A stretch of DNA of 64,000 nt, taken from assembly GCA_026874595.1 (NCBI GenBank), contig CM049309.1, forward strand, positions 51,992,079-52,056,078, given 5' to 3'. This DNA comes from Sipunculus nudus (Eukaryota; Annelida; Sipuncula; Golfingiida; Sipunculidae). The position numbers and the translations under genes are program-made. Each line of letters begins with the position of its first letter. Positions within the stretch are counted from its first letter, which is position 1. The notes beneath the pieces are model-generated. The model did not search any database and had not been told where the DNA came from. It worked only from the letters and a program-made list of their open reading frames with translations. Below, piece after piece: positions 25,301 to 37,974 of the stretch.

Positions 25301-25647
25301 ATTACCTTATCTGATGCCCTTAATTAAACATGTCATTGCCCTGGGCACACTCAGTACACCCTTATACATACGGTTATCTGTAACATAAACCTGATTTAAC
25401 ATAGAGGGACCATCATGTTTTGGTCATATGTTGCCTGTATAAATATAATGGTGACATTGCATACATTGGAACTATGTTTATCACAGTTATATGGTAACAC
25501 TAGATGCATGCCATGTGACAGGTAGTACACCATTGGTTCACACAGAATGACACATTTTGGCAGTGGGGGATGCCAGCTTGTCACATCCTGCTGAGCCATG
25601 CATCACTTAATTGCCATTTCATGGACCATGTTATATTTTTCGTATTA

Positions 25648-26834
25648 AGCTCACCTACTTTCAGTCATGCTGGGCTACTATGGAGACTGGTCCTGTATAG
25701 CCATCAGGTTGCCTGACTGTCCATTAGCAGCGTGCAGATCATAACTGTGGGACCGTGAAAATCCTTGCTTTGCATCCATTTAGGTCTTAGTTAATATCCT
25801 TGTAAACCTTAAATAAAGTCATGATAAAATGCCTTTCAGCACCATGAAAGTCCTCAAGGTCAAATCTGCAGAAATTTAGGATTTCTTGTACACGTTATAA
25901 CTTTTGAGGTACTGCATATTTCTCCTCAAATTTGATATGCAAAATGTTTAAATAAATTTCACTGATGAGTTTGAAAACTGGTGACCTTGACCTTGGTCTC
26001 TAAGGTCAACTCTGCAGAAATACTGACTTATGAATCCCATATCATTTGAAGTATTGCAATTTTGCCCCTTAAATTTGATACACACATACATTATTTCAGC
26101 TCAAAAGCTTGTGAACGCTATCTTGTAGGCCAGTGTCAGATTTGTGGAAATATAGGAGTTCTTGTGAAATACCATAACTTCTGAAGAACTGCATAGTTTT
26201 CCCTCAAATTTTACACACAATTGTTTCAATAAAGTTCTCAGATGAGACCTTGATGACCTTGAATTTGCCGAAATATAGTCTTGTTTAAATATAGATTAAT
26301 TTTAAATATGAAACGATCTAACAGTACTCGCGTGCACAGTATTTGAAAGCAGAGCTTTCGTCTGGTCTCTACCAGACTTGTTCACTGAATGGTGTGAACA
26401 AGGCCAGGGGAAATCCTTAGTTTGTTGTTGACACGTTGCCGTGATTAATTTTCTCTGTTTTTCGGGATGGGTCCTTGGATCATGATCTGCATGCTATTGC
26501 AACTGTGAAAAAAATTCAAGTTTACCCGTATCCCAGTCAGCATGCAAAATTTGAACAAATTTGGCCTGACCGCTCTTCAGAAAAATTATTCTTCTCACAT
26601 ACAACCTGTATACTAATTGTGACTGCCTTGTACAGTGATTAATAGGATTCAGCCTTCACATATGTGTGATGCTTCATTAAAAGGAGAAAAATATTATATT
26701 TTTGTTAGAAGGTCAAAGTTCAAGGTCATATTTAGTTAATCTCAATTTGGTTTTCAGATGATAAATTCCTGTTAAGAATATTAGGATATAAAATTTTGAT
26801 AGTCAACTGAACGTCATGACCCATGGGTATATAG
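25648..26834 (+). mobile_element. Family 1b element, degraded copy
   Basis: The head AGCTCACCTACTTTCAGTCA resembles the 1b start, and CCATTAGCAG recurs as in the copy at 14569. The interior repeats GACCTTGACCTTGGTCTCTA-type text and the tail is CAACTGAACGTCATGACCC then ATGGGTATATAG. The ends have drifted and the TCCG tract is lost, so this is an older insertion. Confidence 0.55.
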
Positions 26835-27043
26835 TTAATAAAAGGGGTAAATCTGGAAATGATTGCAAATAGACAGCTTGGCAAAGGTGGGTACAATCGC
26901 TACCTCACACTTAAGGAATTCATTACAACAATATTTTGGTAAAAAGTGAGAAATTTATCATGTAAGACTTTATGGAATTCTACGAGGAAGGTCCACTATG
27001 ATCTGCCCCTGAACTTATACTTTATTTTTATCTGTTTTTGTAG

Positions 27044-27130
27044 GAATTTGGGCTGAATGACCATCTAACAACCCGTGGTGCAAACCAGAGTACAATTGAG
27101 AGGAATACCTACCCTCATAAATATAAAAGG
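27044..27130 (+). CDS. RNF111-like: RNF111/RNF165-like E3 ligase, TIER-region exon
   Basis: The acceptor is TTTTTGTAG (AG at 27042-27043) and the donor GTAAGC starts at 27131. The exon is 87 bp, phase 0 at both ends, 29 residues. It reads EFGLNDHLTTRGANQSTIER followed by NTYPHKYKR. The TRGA...TIER...PHKYK pattern is the conserved block immediately N-terminal to the RING in vertebrate RNF111 and RNF165, and is shared by few other RING proteins, so it is the best evidence for the family. In that family this region and the RING together support ubiquitin transfer to targets such as SnoN/SKI and SMAD7 in TGF-beta/Nodal signalling; substrates here are inferred, not visible. Confidence 0.92.
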
Positions 27131-28665
27131 GTAAGCATCTGTACTGTAGGGGTTCCTCATCAAATTTCATATTTGACCCTGAGATGTGAAGAGTGATGCC
27201 CTCTCTGTTTGTAATTGTTACTGACTTATAACCAGAATGCTACATTGCCGGAAAGAGTGTCCTTTTCAAACTGTAATTCACAAATATGCGTGATTTATTT
27301 TCAAAAGTGTACAGTAATTAAAGGTATTTAAAGGTTGCAGAATGAAAAACCTGCTGTTAATTGTCTAAACTTTTGTCGTCAATATTCTGTTGTAGTTTAT
27401 ATAAATACATGTGTAATCTTATAATAAGAGAAAAAAGGAAATCAGGTTCAATCAGTGTCTTATTTATGCCATATAATCCCTGATATTGATGGTCCTCAAT
27501 AATAAACTGTACCCTCAATGTGATGTTCAGCCATGCATGTATATTCACAGCCAGGTAGTTTATTTAATTAATTAGATTATTTGGTATCTATCATAAGTTT
27601 ATTTAAAATTTTAGCAGTATATTCTCTTCAGTGAATGTCACACATTTTAAATTGATATGAAAACAAGGAGGCAGTGAACCATGGGTTCATGAATACATGA
27701 GGAGTCATTCTGTTCATGGTCAGACCATGACCCATATACACCTATTGGATCATAGGATGCACTGTAATACCGTAGAACTTCAAATTTCCATATCTCCTTT
27801 TTCCCAAAATTTGTTTTACCGAAAATAAAATGGAGAAACCGAAATTTACCTCTATTAATAGAAAAGTAGAAATAGGATATTCAGAAAATATGTTTTTTTT
27901 CCCAAATTACCACATGCGACTCAGAGGGTAACTGATTGAGTGGCATTTACTTGTCCATGAAGAATAACAAACAGCTTAATCTAATTAAGTTTAATGGGTT
28001 TGATATTCTTACATGTACCGTCCTGTAGTACTAGTTTAGTATGTTTATTGAAAAATATGCGTACCTAGCATATCCGTAACATCAAATGTCCGAACGTATT
28101 TTATGTCCCCCAAACTATTCAGATATTCAGGGTTCTACTTTATATGAATATTAGAGTATATAAATGCTGGTTGACTGATGTGATTATTAATTAATCTGAA
28201 AAGAATCAGTACCATCTAAATGAAATGGATACAATTTTACCAGAAGCTAGTACAACAGACAGAACATATTTTAGTTCTCTTTTCTTTGTGTAAGACATCA
28301 CAGTTATTTTCCATAATGGCAAATTCATTACACAACTTGCTGATCTTAGCTGAATGTTAAGGACAAACTGTTGTAACAAGATGACAGGGTTCTAATAAAC
28401 TCAGCCAAGCCAGTTTTGCTGCTCAAAAAAATTATTGAAGTAAAACTTTTTAATATTTTATGTTTTTGTAATGCACATCTGAGTAGTATCACACTGTAAA
28501 GTTAACAATATATATATACATTAATAATAAAAATAATAACTTAGAAATCCTCTGGTCTTACATATATTGATATTTTATTGATACTCAATTACCAAACTTG
28601 TGCTTATAATCAGTATGAACATTACTGGCAATGGATAGCCCTAACGGATTATGTATACTGTTTAG
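27131..28665 (+). other. Ligase intron between TIER exon and RING exon
   Basis: No element of the named families and no ORF above 63 codons. AT-rich, with a short TATATATATA tract near 28511. Confidence 0.4.
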
Positions 28666-28751
28666 GTGAAGCGAACCGGCAGCGATGTCAGTGAAGAAAA
28701 GGACAGCTGCACGATCTGTCTTACTGAGTTTGAAGAGGAGGAGGATGTCAG
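28666..28751 (+). CDS. RNF111-like: RNF111/RNF165-like E3 ligase, RING-H2 exon 1
   Basis: The acceptor is TTTAG (AG at 28664-28665) and the donor is CAG|GTTAGA with GT at 28752. The exon is 86 bp: 28 codons plus two bases (AG) that join the first base of the next exon to form an Arg codon. It encodes a short basic/acidic linker (VKRTGSDVSEEKDS), then CTIC, the first zinc-ligand pair, then the acidic loop LTEFEEEEDV. Splitting the RING between the first Cys pair and the Cys-His-His-Cys core makes the intron useful for comparing gene structure with other Arkadia genes. Confidence 0.94.
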
Positions 28752-29346
28752 GTTAGACCACTGATGGCTTATGAGTTTTTCTGTAAATTTGCCATATATC
28801 CTAATCCATTAATTGGGAGTATTTTATATTCAGTTCTTTGTGTATAAATTTTGTCTTCCTATCTGTTTTACTGTGAGAATTAATATTTTGTATTTGATAA
28901 AACTACAGCTCTTCTTTTATCAGATTAAATGTTTACAAAGCTTTCAGACAGATATCAGTAAAATCTCCATCCAGATTTGAAATTAGGTCACCATCACCCA
29001 GTTTCACTCATCTTTTGATGAAGAGCATTATTTTACCTTCATTATAGTTATACCTAATATTCATCAGGTTTGAACTTCAAATTTGGTGGGCATGTACCAG
29101 AGAGAAAGTTCTCATGCCAAATCTAAAACTAGGTCACTGGTCTGGTTACATTTTACCGGACAAAAACGTCCCTTCATGAGAACACTAGTAGAAAGTAACA
29201 GATTACTAATGAATAGCTATGGGCCAGTTTTCTTCAGAAGGTTGTTTCTTAAGTTTAAATCTTGGTAAGATTGTCAGCTCAAGAGTCATCACCCTCAAAT
29301 CAAGCACTAAAACAAGAATACTGTGTTACCTACTCATTCACAGTAA

Positions 29347-29490
<144 letters not shown>

Positions 29491-32400
29491 ATATGCCAAT
29501 ACATATCAGAACAGTACATGAGCACTCTTCACTTTTATAACCTGGATGTGACAATAACTGTGATGCTGGTATGTACAGGTGCGCTCAGAGCAGTGGACTT
29601 AAATTCTCTGTGAATGAAGACTGGATTACCTCTCATTAGCAGTTGTGAAGTCTGTCCATGTTGAATTGTTTGCTAGTGTTTCAAGTCAGTGTGCCCTGGT
29701 TTGAGCAAGCCCCAGATTAAGTGACCACCTACAGTGAATCACCATTTTTCCCGGTCACAGTTTCCCTGCTTTGTACAACCATTTTCAAAACAAACTGACC
29801 ACAATCTGCATGTAAGTGAGCAATAATGGGGTGATACAGGCATTGTCATCGTTCTTGAAGATCATAATTGGCAGTAGATGTTGGCACTCCTACCTTGCAT
29901 TGCATAATATGGCCATGAATTTTAAAAAGGTGATTAATAAATTGTGAATTCATGATATTTAAAAAATTTTTAATGGTCATGAAAAAGTAATGAAATTAAC
30001 AGTTTCACCAATTTTCTCTTATCAAAATTTTAAGTTACTTTAAAAATTTTAAAGTATTTAAGTCTAATTTTGAACCATTATTACAAAATAGATTTTCCCT
30101 GTGAAATGACTTTAGTCTGGAATCTTTGATGAAGGCCTACCAGTTAACCCATGTGTCATACCAATAAGGTCATTGAGTTTTTGAAAAGATCTGTAACATT
30201 CATGAAAAAAACCCATAAAATATAATGATATCTTGTTTGTGAACCTGTGTTGCTAATAAGATATTAACAGGTATCTAACAAGCACATTTGCCAGTATGAT
30301 GAGTATACCCTGAGTACCTGAGTTTGGCTAATTATATTGTTTCTGTATGTAGAAGTAAGCATATGCAGATTCATACAATGGAAATTAGTTCTCTCCTCAC
30401 CAAAATTGCTCTGCTTGAGTCATATGTTTGACATCAGAATTAGCCATGCTTGAACCATTACAAAAAGTCTGTGTGGCATTTATTCAGCAATTTGTTATTA
30501 TACTTATTTTCAAACTAGTCAGGATACAATATATGTGGGAAGAATATCATAAGCTTGGCTCTTTCTGATGTCAAAATGGACAATACCCTGCAACCTTACG
30601 AGTAATATGACTTGTATCCAGTTACAAGTGTAGAGGCAGTTGCGGATAATTCTATGAAATATTACAGTATAATGTTCAGGAAGTGAAGATACTTTTAAGT
30701 AAAAATTCTACGGTATGAAATGTTATGTTTTAAGTATATCTGAATTTATCACCAGGCCTGCAAATTATTGAGGCAATGAAAGAAGTGACCTGTGAATCCC
30801 ATGCATAATCCATTAACTGGTAGGCCTATATGATTTACATGTAGGACTATTTAAAGACCTAGACTGAATCTTAGTATTTAACCATCCATCATGTAGGTGC
30901 GCATGCATTATAGGAGGCAAAGCCACTAATATGGTGTATTAGAAAACAGTTTCTAGGGACAGTCCCCAAGTACCTGTATTTGATGGTTGTCCTTGTCAGG
31001 GAGGTGTCTTTAATGAGAGGTTCCATGGTGTATAGACATACATTGATCCATTGGAAAATTTAGAACTGTAAAGAGGTTAAAGGGTGAAGAATATTATGTA
31101 CTATAATTAATACAGAGTGCCAAAAATGTCACCATATAACTATATAATGTATATTAAAGGTATGCTTACATACATATGCATACTAACTGGTCCTTAAACT
31201 GTGCCCATAACCTAGTTAAATGGGTTAAGCATGCACATGAATGGATAAAGTTTTGGTATTACTGTTGCTCAAAATCTGAATGACTATACTATGTATATAA
31301 GATATATATATATATAAATGAAACATGCTTATTTTACATAAACATATTTTACATGTGTATTATTTATTGACAATAGAGTTGCTTGAATTGATAGATGTTT
31401 ATTAGTAAACAGCATATTTCTGTTTGTAATCAGTACCTTCATATGGCTGAGTAACATACATAATAGAGCACATTTTCCATAGGTTCAGTCACATTGACTG
31501 TTGATCAGTTAAATGTATAATGAACTGCTGCATCATGCAAAAAAAAAAACTCAAATGCCTTACTTGTGCTCAAATATATTCACTTTTATCAGCTTTGTTC
31601 CACATTTTGCTGACAGAAATGCTCCCATATTATGATAGGGGTCAGCTGCATGTTTACTGATGAGCAGGGACAGGCTAGTTAAATTTGCCTGTATTATCCA
31701 TCACCAGATCTAATAATTGCATGCTGCAAATGTGTTTATGCCAAAATCCTCAAGAAGAGGTGTTGTTCTAAAAAGTGAAATAAAATCATGGAATGGTGTA
31801 TATACCATCCTTCTTGGCTCATAAACAACATATTAAATCTCCCAGTCTTTATAATGGTATTTATGATTTATAAATAGTAAATTATATCCTGTTGTATTTT
31901 GTTTGGCCTGTTCCCTGTACTTTTTGAAAATGTGCATTTGGTTCAGATCTAACAAATCTAGCTAGTACAAAGTTTAGTCAGGAGGTGGCACCAGTTTCTT
32001 GTTGACACGAAAGCTCAGGGAGAGGAGGTCATATGCAAATGAGAGAAAATTATAATCACTGATTGAACTGGATGATGGTCAGAGCTTGGACCATAGATAC
32101 TTTGGCTCTGGGAAATGTTGTCTAAATCTAAGGAACATTTGAGAAAACTATACTGGAGTTTGTGTGTCTCAGTGAAAACCATACTTGAATATCATGTTTT
32201 GTATCTCCACAAAGGCAAAGTTTTCAGGATCTCTTCATTATATGACATGCATGCTCTACAGCACCTTCTGTAGGCAGAGCTTGAAATTATGTGGAAATAC
32301 ATGGGGAAAGATGTAATACTTGTCCTACTGTTCCACTCTGATGCCATGAAAGATGTATTAATGTGAATGGACATTTATAGTAAAACCAATGTATAATGGT

Positions 32401-34002
32401 TGTAAGAAGTATTTTCTTTATGACCAGATGCAATTAGTTTGTACTTGAGTTTAAATCTTAAAATTGATAATATTTCTAATTCAGTTTTAATGAAATACAC
32501 TTTTCCCTGTTGGTAATATGTATTAGCATGCTGTAAAGGTAAAAAGGTCAGTGCTAAATTTTTTTATTACCATAAATGATGTTTTAAAGAAAATTGTAAA
32601 ATAATCTTACAGTATTGGTCCTGTTATTAATTTTTTTACTCTTGCGCTATACCTGGTGGTTTTCAGTTTTGTTTTTCTGGGTTGAATATGTTTGGAATTG
32701 TCTTATTTTCAGTTGTTCATTTATTGTGTATATTCGTACTGATAGGCCCGTTCCTCTGTTGCACTTGGGGATAGATAGGAAATCAGTTTGTGGAGAAATT
32801 ACTATTATGCTGTTCTTTCCATCTCAGTCTCATGTAAATCCTTTCATTAAGAAAATCACAAATATTCTTGCATCTGTAATAACAGACACAAAGAGGCAGG
32901 GTGCACTTGCACAATGAAATTACTGGATTTATGTACAGTGCACATATTAGTTACCTAATGAGAAAAAAATGATAATTGTACTCAATGAATTTAAAAATTG
33001 ACAATTTATCTTCATTGGTAAAGGATAATGCATTTTATAAGCTGAAAAATTTATTGATGAAATTTTTCCCCGAAAATTAATCATGTTTGCCTGTTTTTGA
33101 CAGTTACAAAGTTACATCATTAAATATTCATTTAAACATATAAAGGTGAATTATATTTCAACATAATGATTCTGCTATTAATCCTAAGAAAACCTACACC
33201 TTTTGAACATCATTAATACATGTATATCATTTCAAGAAACAAGTTATGGTATTAGTTAAAACTTGTAATACTTTGAAATTTTTTTGTTTCTTTGCATTCA
33301 TTATAAACATCCTGAGTTTCATTATAATCATAACAAGTAGAAGAGATGTACATCCTTTGCGGGAAAGATCCTTGACAATAGTTCAATATTGTTAACACTC
33401 GGGAAAAGGCATTTAATCTCAGTGTAGTAACCTGAAAATCAGTTTATCTTTTTTTTGATTATTTATACAGTTATCACAAAAGTTAAACATAATTAGAATC
33501 ATACATTAATAAATTATAATGGCCCTTCTCTAATGAAATTTTAGACTATTTTATGACATTTAGATTAAGAGTCATATACAAGGCTTATTAACTTATATAT
33601 TTGTCATTGGTATGTCATGGTCTATTGCATTTCGATAAGATTTATATTTAAAACCAAATGGAATTTTTAATGCATACACATAAAATTATTTAGATAATAA
33701 GTTGATCTTATACTGATATTTATATAATATTTATTGGTGTGGTTGGGGCATGGTTTTCAAACTGGCATTATTACAAAGATATGCAAAATATGCATGTAAT
33801 TCTATCAAATTTAGGCCTTAGTCATCCATTGATTGGTTTATGTGTATTAGCAGCACTGCATTTTATTAATATTTAGATTCTTAATGTTATATATGGTTTT
33901 GGACCCTTGGTGTTATTGTAACATATGTTACTGTAGCCACTTATACATAAATATTGTTTCTTTTGGAAAATATGTATGATATTGTCATGTATTCACAATA
34001 AA
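29491..34002 (+). other. Repeat-poor stretch after the stop; possible 3' UTR with polyadenylation signals
   Basis: None of the element families found elsewhere in the window occurs in this 4.5 kb, in strong contrast to the introns. AATAAA hexamers lie at 29936-29941, giving a 3' UTR of about 0.45 kb, and at 33997-34002, giving about 4.5 kb. Arkadia transcripts in other animals can have long 3' UTRs. A hydrophobic 100-codon ORF at 32615-32917 has no recognisable domain and is probably chance. No other gene is seen. Calling this UTR is inference; RNA evidence would be needed. Confidence 0.4.
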
Positions 34003-34019
34003 TGTTTTCAGGCAGTCTA

Positions 34020-34980
34020 GCCTCTTCTCGTTATGTATATAGAAATATTACATGGTTATTGTTTACGCAGAAACAAAGTTCTCAGCTGAGTTCCCCTCAC
34101 TTTTGTAGGACTCTAGTCCCTTAAAGAACTCTAACTTGGACTCACGGGTCCTGGACTCAAATATTTACTCCGACTTAGAGGTAAGAACTCAAGAATTCAG
34201 GCTGAGTCCTCTGGAGTCCAATAAAAAAAAAACTTCTTTACACTATATATACCAAGCCTTGGCAACCTTCAGGGGTTAAAAATGTAATTAACCATTATAG
34301 TAAACATGTGTGAACTACTATAAGTATAAAACCGGTTGGGTAATACCCGGGTTGGGCAATAAGTCTTAAAACCCACATGCGAGTTATATTGGCAATACGA
34401 TATGGACCTTTCTTAAAACTATTTGTGTTTATATATAAATTCCTACGTATAAAGCAGTGTAATATAGGATATCCTGTGATATATTACACCTTTAAATACA
34501 TAATATCACTGTTTACATGTGATTGAATTTTTAAGAATTAAGTCATTATTTGTGCAGAAAAGTGAATTAAGATGAGCAGTGTCATCAATTCTTCATGTCA
34601 GAGTTCCATATCAGAGCCCTATGGAAAACTTAAACTAGGATGCAGCAAAGTCTTCTTTGACCCAGTCAATGTGTCTTACTTTAATGTGCATTGTTGTTAC
34701 ATTCAGCACAGATAACTAGAAAAGGTGCATTAGGGCTAGCCAGTCATGACAGCCTGACAGGAGATGTTTAAATTGTATCAAGGTAACTGAAGAAACCCCT
34801 CCACACCCACCACTTACAACCATAACTTAAATTGTCCTTTAAGGATATTTGTTTTGGAATTGGGTTCCAAATGACTGGGACTTAAAAGTGGACTTGAACT
34901 GGAACCTAAAGGATTCTTGACTTAAGCTGAGACTTGAGTGGACTGGTCTCAGACTTGCACTTGGACTACTGCTGGAGTAT
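34020..34980. repeat. Possible inverted-repeat element with GGACTC/GAGTCC-rich ends
   Basis: 34100-34220 is rich in GGACTC, GGACTCAAAT and GAGTCCAAT motifs. 34850-34975 is rich in the opposite strand's versions (GACTTGAGTGGACTGG, GACTTGAACTGG). The two blocks look like divergent terminal inverted repeats around 0.6 kb of AT-rich DNA. Alignment is poor by eye and exact ends are not visible. Confidence 0.35.
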
Positions 34981-35039
34981 TCATTTATAGTGTCCTCCCA
35001 GGAGACCCTGGACAGAATTTCCCAAAACATGGCATCATT

Positions 35040-35260
35040 AAAGGGTCACATGTGAAATGTTGCTTAACAAAGATTGGTGGCACAAACAACAATTGTTTTA
35101 TTTGGTGTCCATTTGTGCATGTGTTTTGGGTGAAAGTAGCACATATCTCAAGAGTGTTATGATGAATTTTGTGTTCATAGATCTTGGATACCTTTAACTG
35201 GTTTGTGGTGCTACCTGCAATCATTTTGGTGTGGTGTCTTCTCTAATTTTACATCTTTGT
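35040..35260 (+). mobile_element. Degenerate family 3-like fragment
   Basis: ATTGGTGGCACAAACAACAAT, ACATATCTCAAGAGTG and TTGTGGTGCTACCTGCAATC resemble the GGTGGCGCCACCTGC and CATATCTCGGGAACCG blocks of family 3. No termini are visible. Confidence 0.35.
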
Positions 35261-35559
35261 TGAAGAAAATCTGCTGATGTTATTATTTTGTTCATACTAT
35301 AAGACCTTGTACATCAATACATGTACGTGTACTTCATGCCATAAGTCTAGGGACCATTCCTGTCTTATCATTACACTGAAATGCACCACACAACATTTGG
35401 TATAGATCCAATCTCATTTGGGTTAACCTTATCTTGCAGCTCCATATCCCGTTTGCTTTGATCAAGGATTCCATTCTCATCATACTTCGGTATTCACTTC
35501 TGGGGGGCCACTTGAGGGAAATGAAAAGTAGCTTTAAACAGATCTTTAAACTGGACAGG

Positions 35560-36605
35560 GTTACATTTCCCTCACTGGCACCACACACCTTCACCCTGAA
35601 AATTAGTTTTGTTTCACTCACAGGTACTAAACAACTCCTCTTTACACTGATAAGTTGGTTCATTTCACTCAAAGGCACCACACAACTCATTTTTACTCTG
35701 AAAAATTGTTTCATTTCACTCACAGGCAGCATACAACTCATCCTACACTGATAAGTTGTTTATTTCACTCACAGGCACCATACAACTCATCTTCACACTG
35801 ATAAGTTGTTTATTTCACTCACAGGCACCATACAATTCATCTTTACACTGAAAAATTGTTTCATTTCACTCACAGGCACCTACAACTCATCCTACAATGA
35901 TAAGTTGTTTATTTCACTCACAGGCACCATACAACTCATCTTCACACTGATAAGTTGTTTATTTCACTCACAGGCACCATACATCTCATCTTCACACTGA
36001 TAAGTTGTTTATTTCTCTCAGAGGCACCATACAACTCATCTTTACACTGAAAAATTGTTTCTTTTCACTCACAGGCACTATACAACTCATCTTTACACTG
36101 ATAAGTTGTTTATTTCACTCACAGGCACCATACAACTCATCTTTACACTGGAAAATTGTTTCATTTCACTCACAGGCACCATACAACTAATCCTACACTG
36201 ATAAGTTGTTTATTTCACTCACAGGCACCATACAACTCATCTTCACACTGATCAGTTGTTTATTTCACTCACAGGCACCATACAACTCATCTTTACACTG
36301 AAAAATTGTTTCATTTCGCTCACAGGCACCATACAACTCATCCTACACTGATAAGTTGTTTATTTCACTCACAGGCACCATACAACTCTTCTTCACACTG
36401 ATAAGTTGTTTATTTCACTCACAGGCACCATACAACTCATCTTTACACTGAAAAGATGTTCCATTTCAATTACAAATACCACAAAACTCATCTTTACACT
36501 GAAAAGATGTTTCAGTTCACCCATAAATAAAACACAACTCATCTTTACACTGAAAAGTTGTTCCATTTCACTCACAAAGATAACAAAACTCATCTTTACA
36601 AAGAG
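35560..36605. repeat. Minisatellite, 50-bp unit, about 21 copies, with a three-unit higher order
   Basis: The unit core is TTTCACTCACAGGCACCATA then CAACTCATCTTCACACTG. Two main variants alternate: A has ATAAGTTGTTTA and B has AAAAATTGTTTC. From about 35700 the order is largely B-A-A repeated, a higher-order unit of about 150 bp. The last three units (36449-36600) are diverged (AAAAGATGTT). Since 50 is not a multiple of 3, open frames on both strands cycle through three reading frames and come from the repeat. Confidence 0.85.
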
Positions 36606-37023
36606 TTTGTTGTATTTTTTTAGCGAACCTATGGTAATTACTACACCAATCAGACAAGGTACAGAGTGATGTCATCAGTGTTAGTGTATAAGGAATTTCA
36701 TGAGTGGAGGTTTAAGGTAACATTTTAAGTAGAATTTAAATTCTAAACTAAAGGATTAAATTCTAATAAATAAAGTAAAAACATTAATTAAATATCAAGA
36801 TAAATTAAACTGTTGTGTCTTCAGTAGATCAAGTATGCATGTTAAAGGAGCCTAATCACCTATCTGACCTTTATAAACTAAAGATGATCCCTAAAAATAG
36901 GCCAGAAAATTTGAATATCACTGCACACAGGCTGCTTGTTTTGTTTATATAAACGTGTTAATAATATGTTGGGGGCCTGCCAAAATAATTAAAACCAATT
37001 CAACAAGGGCATCTGGTGGCAAG

Positions 37024-37729
37024 TTAGTACGCTCTTTACAAAGGGCTTTACCTGTAGGGCCACTACCTATATCGTAAGGCGCTGTTTGTTATGACCTCGT
37101 ATCCTGAATTGCTACACCAGAGGGGAGCACTGTATTTTTGTCCAATCAGATGAGACTGTGCTGGAAGACAAAGCCAAGCGAGGAATAAACGGAGCCAATC
37201 ATGTTTATTTCGTTTTGAGTGACAGCTCATCGCCCTGCGTAACTGTCTGAACAGGCCACTGGCTCAGAGAGAATTGCCCCTGACGTGGTTTGCTTAGGGC
37301 CTTGGGCACACAGGATGCTCGGCCGGTGAGATGTAATTCAAACGAAACGTAACAACAAAGGCTGCGTGCATACCTCGCTGGCTTGTTTCAGTTCTGCAGA
37401 CAACAGATACATGGCTACGCTAACACAGTCATAATGTCATAATCCAATCGGTCGATGATGCAAGAATGCAGAGGGAGCAATTTAAATTCGACCGGAAACT
37501 CATCAAGTGGCGCTTGAAGCGCAGCAATGGGTGGAGCCAGGATGCTTGTCGAGTGTTTGTTTATTGGCATCTGATTGGCTACCTGTCATATCATACGCAC
37601 ATTTATTTCAGCGGACAACGAACCGCCATCTGGTGTCTAAATATATCATAAACGGTCAAAGCTGGCAGCGTGAAAATCAGTTGCTTCTTTAGAAGCGCAA
37701 GATTTCGGCTGCCTCGGGAGCGTAGCAAG
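37024..37729 (+). other. 706-bp GC-richer segment present only in the left arm
   Basis: It is flanked on both sides by GCAAG (37019-37023 and 37725-37729), while the right arm has a single copy of that site. The ends carry inverted TACGCTC and GAGCGTA. It has more CpG than anything around it and CCAATCA boxes at about 37142 and 37195. Two readings are possible: an inserted DNA element with a 5-bp duplication, or an ancestral promoter-like segment lost from the right arm by deletion between GCAAG repeats. No protein is recognised inside (two overlapping 61-codon ORFs near 37500). Confidence 0.55.
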
Positions 37730-37752
37730 GAAGATAAGCCAGAGCTTTGCAA

Positions 37753-37928
37753 ATGGCTTTTGCAACAAATGGCCTTTCTGTCTCCACATATATGCAACCT
37801 ACCGCCTTAGGTTACATGTTTTTCCTGTTTGTCAGCATTGCTGTTTATAAACACGTTGTTGATAAACAAGTTCATACAGCCTTCACAGAGGCATATCAAG
37901 AACTTTTCACAACCAGAATTACCCTTAG

Positions 37929-37974
<46 letters not shown>

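Noticed and set aside
24894-25388. Overlapping ORFs of 62-114 codons
   Set aside because: Three plus frames are open at once across a degenerate tandem repeat; a repeat artefact.
32615-32917. Hydrophobic 100-codon ORF as a membrane-protein gene
   Set aside because: It lies in AT-rich DNA after the ligase stop. TTT-rich text gives Phe/Leu runs by chance, and no splice or start context supports it.
35334-36605. The 50-bp repeat array as a CRISPR-like array or a repetitive protein gene
   Set aside because: There are no unique spacers between repeats, the genome is eukaryotic, and frames are open on both strands and shift every unit because the period is not a multiple of 3.
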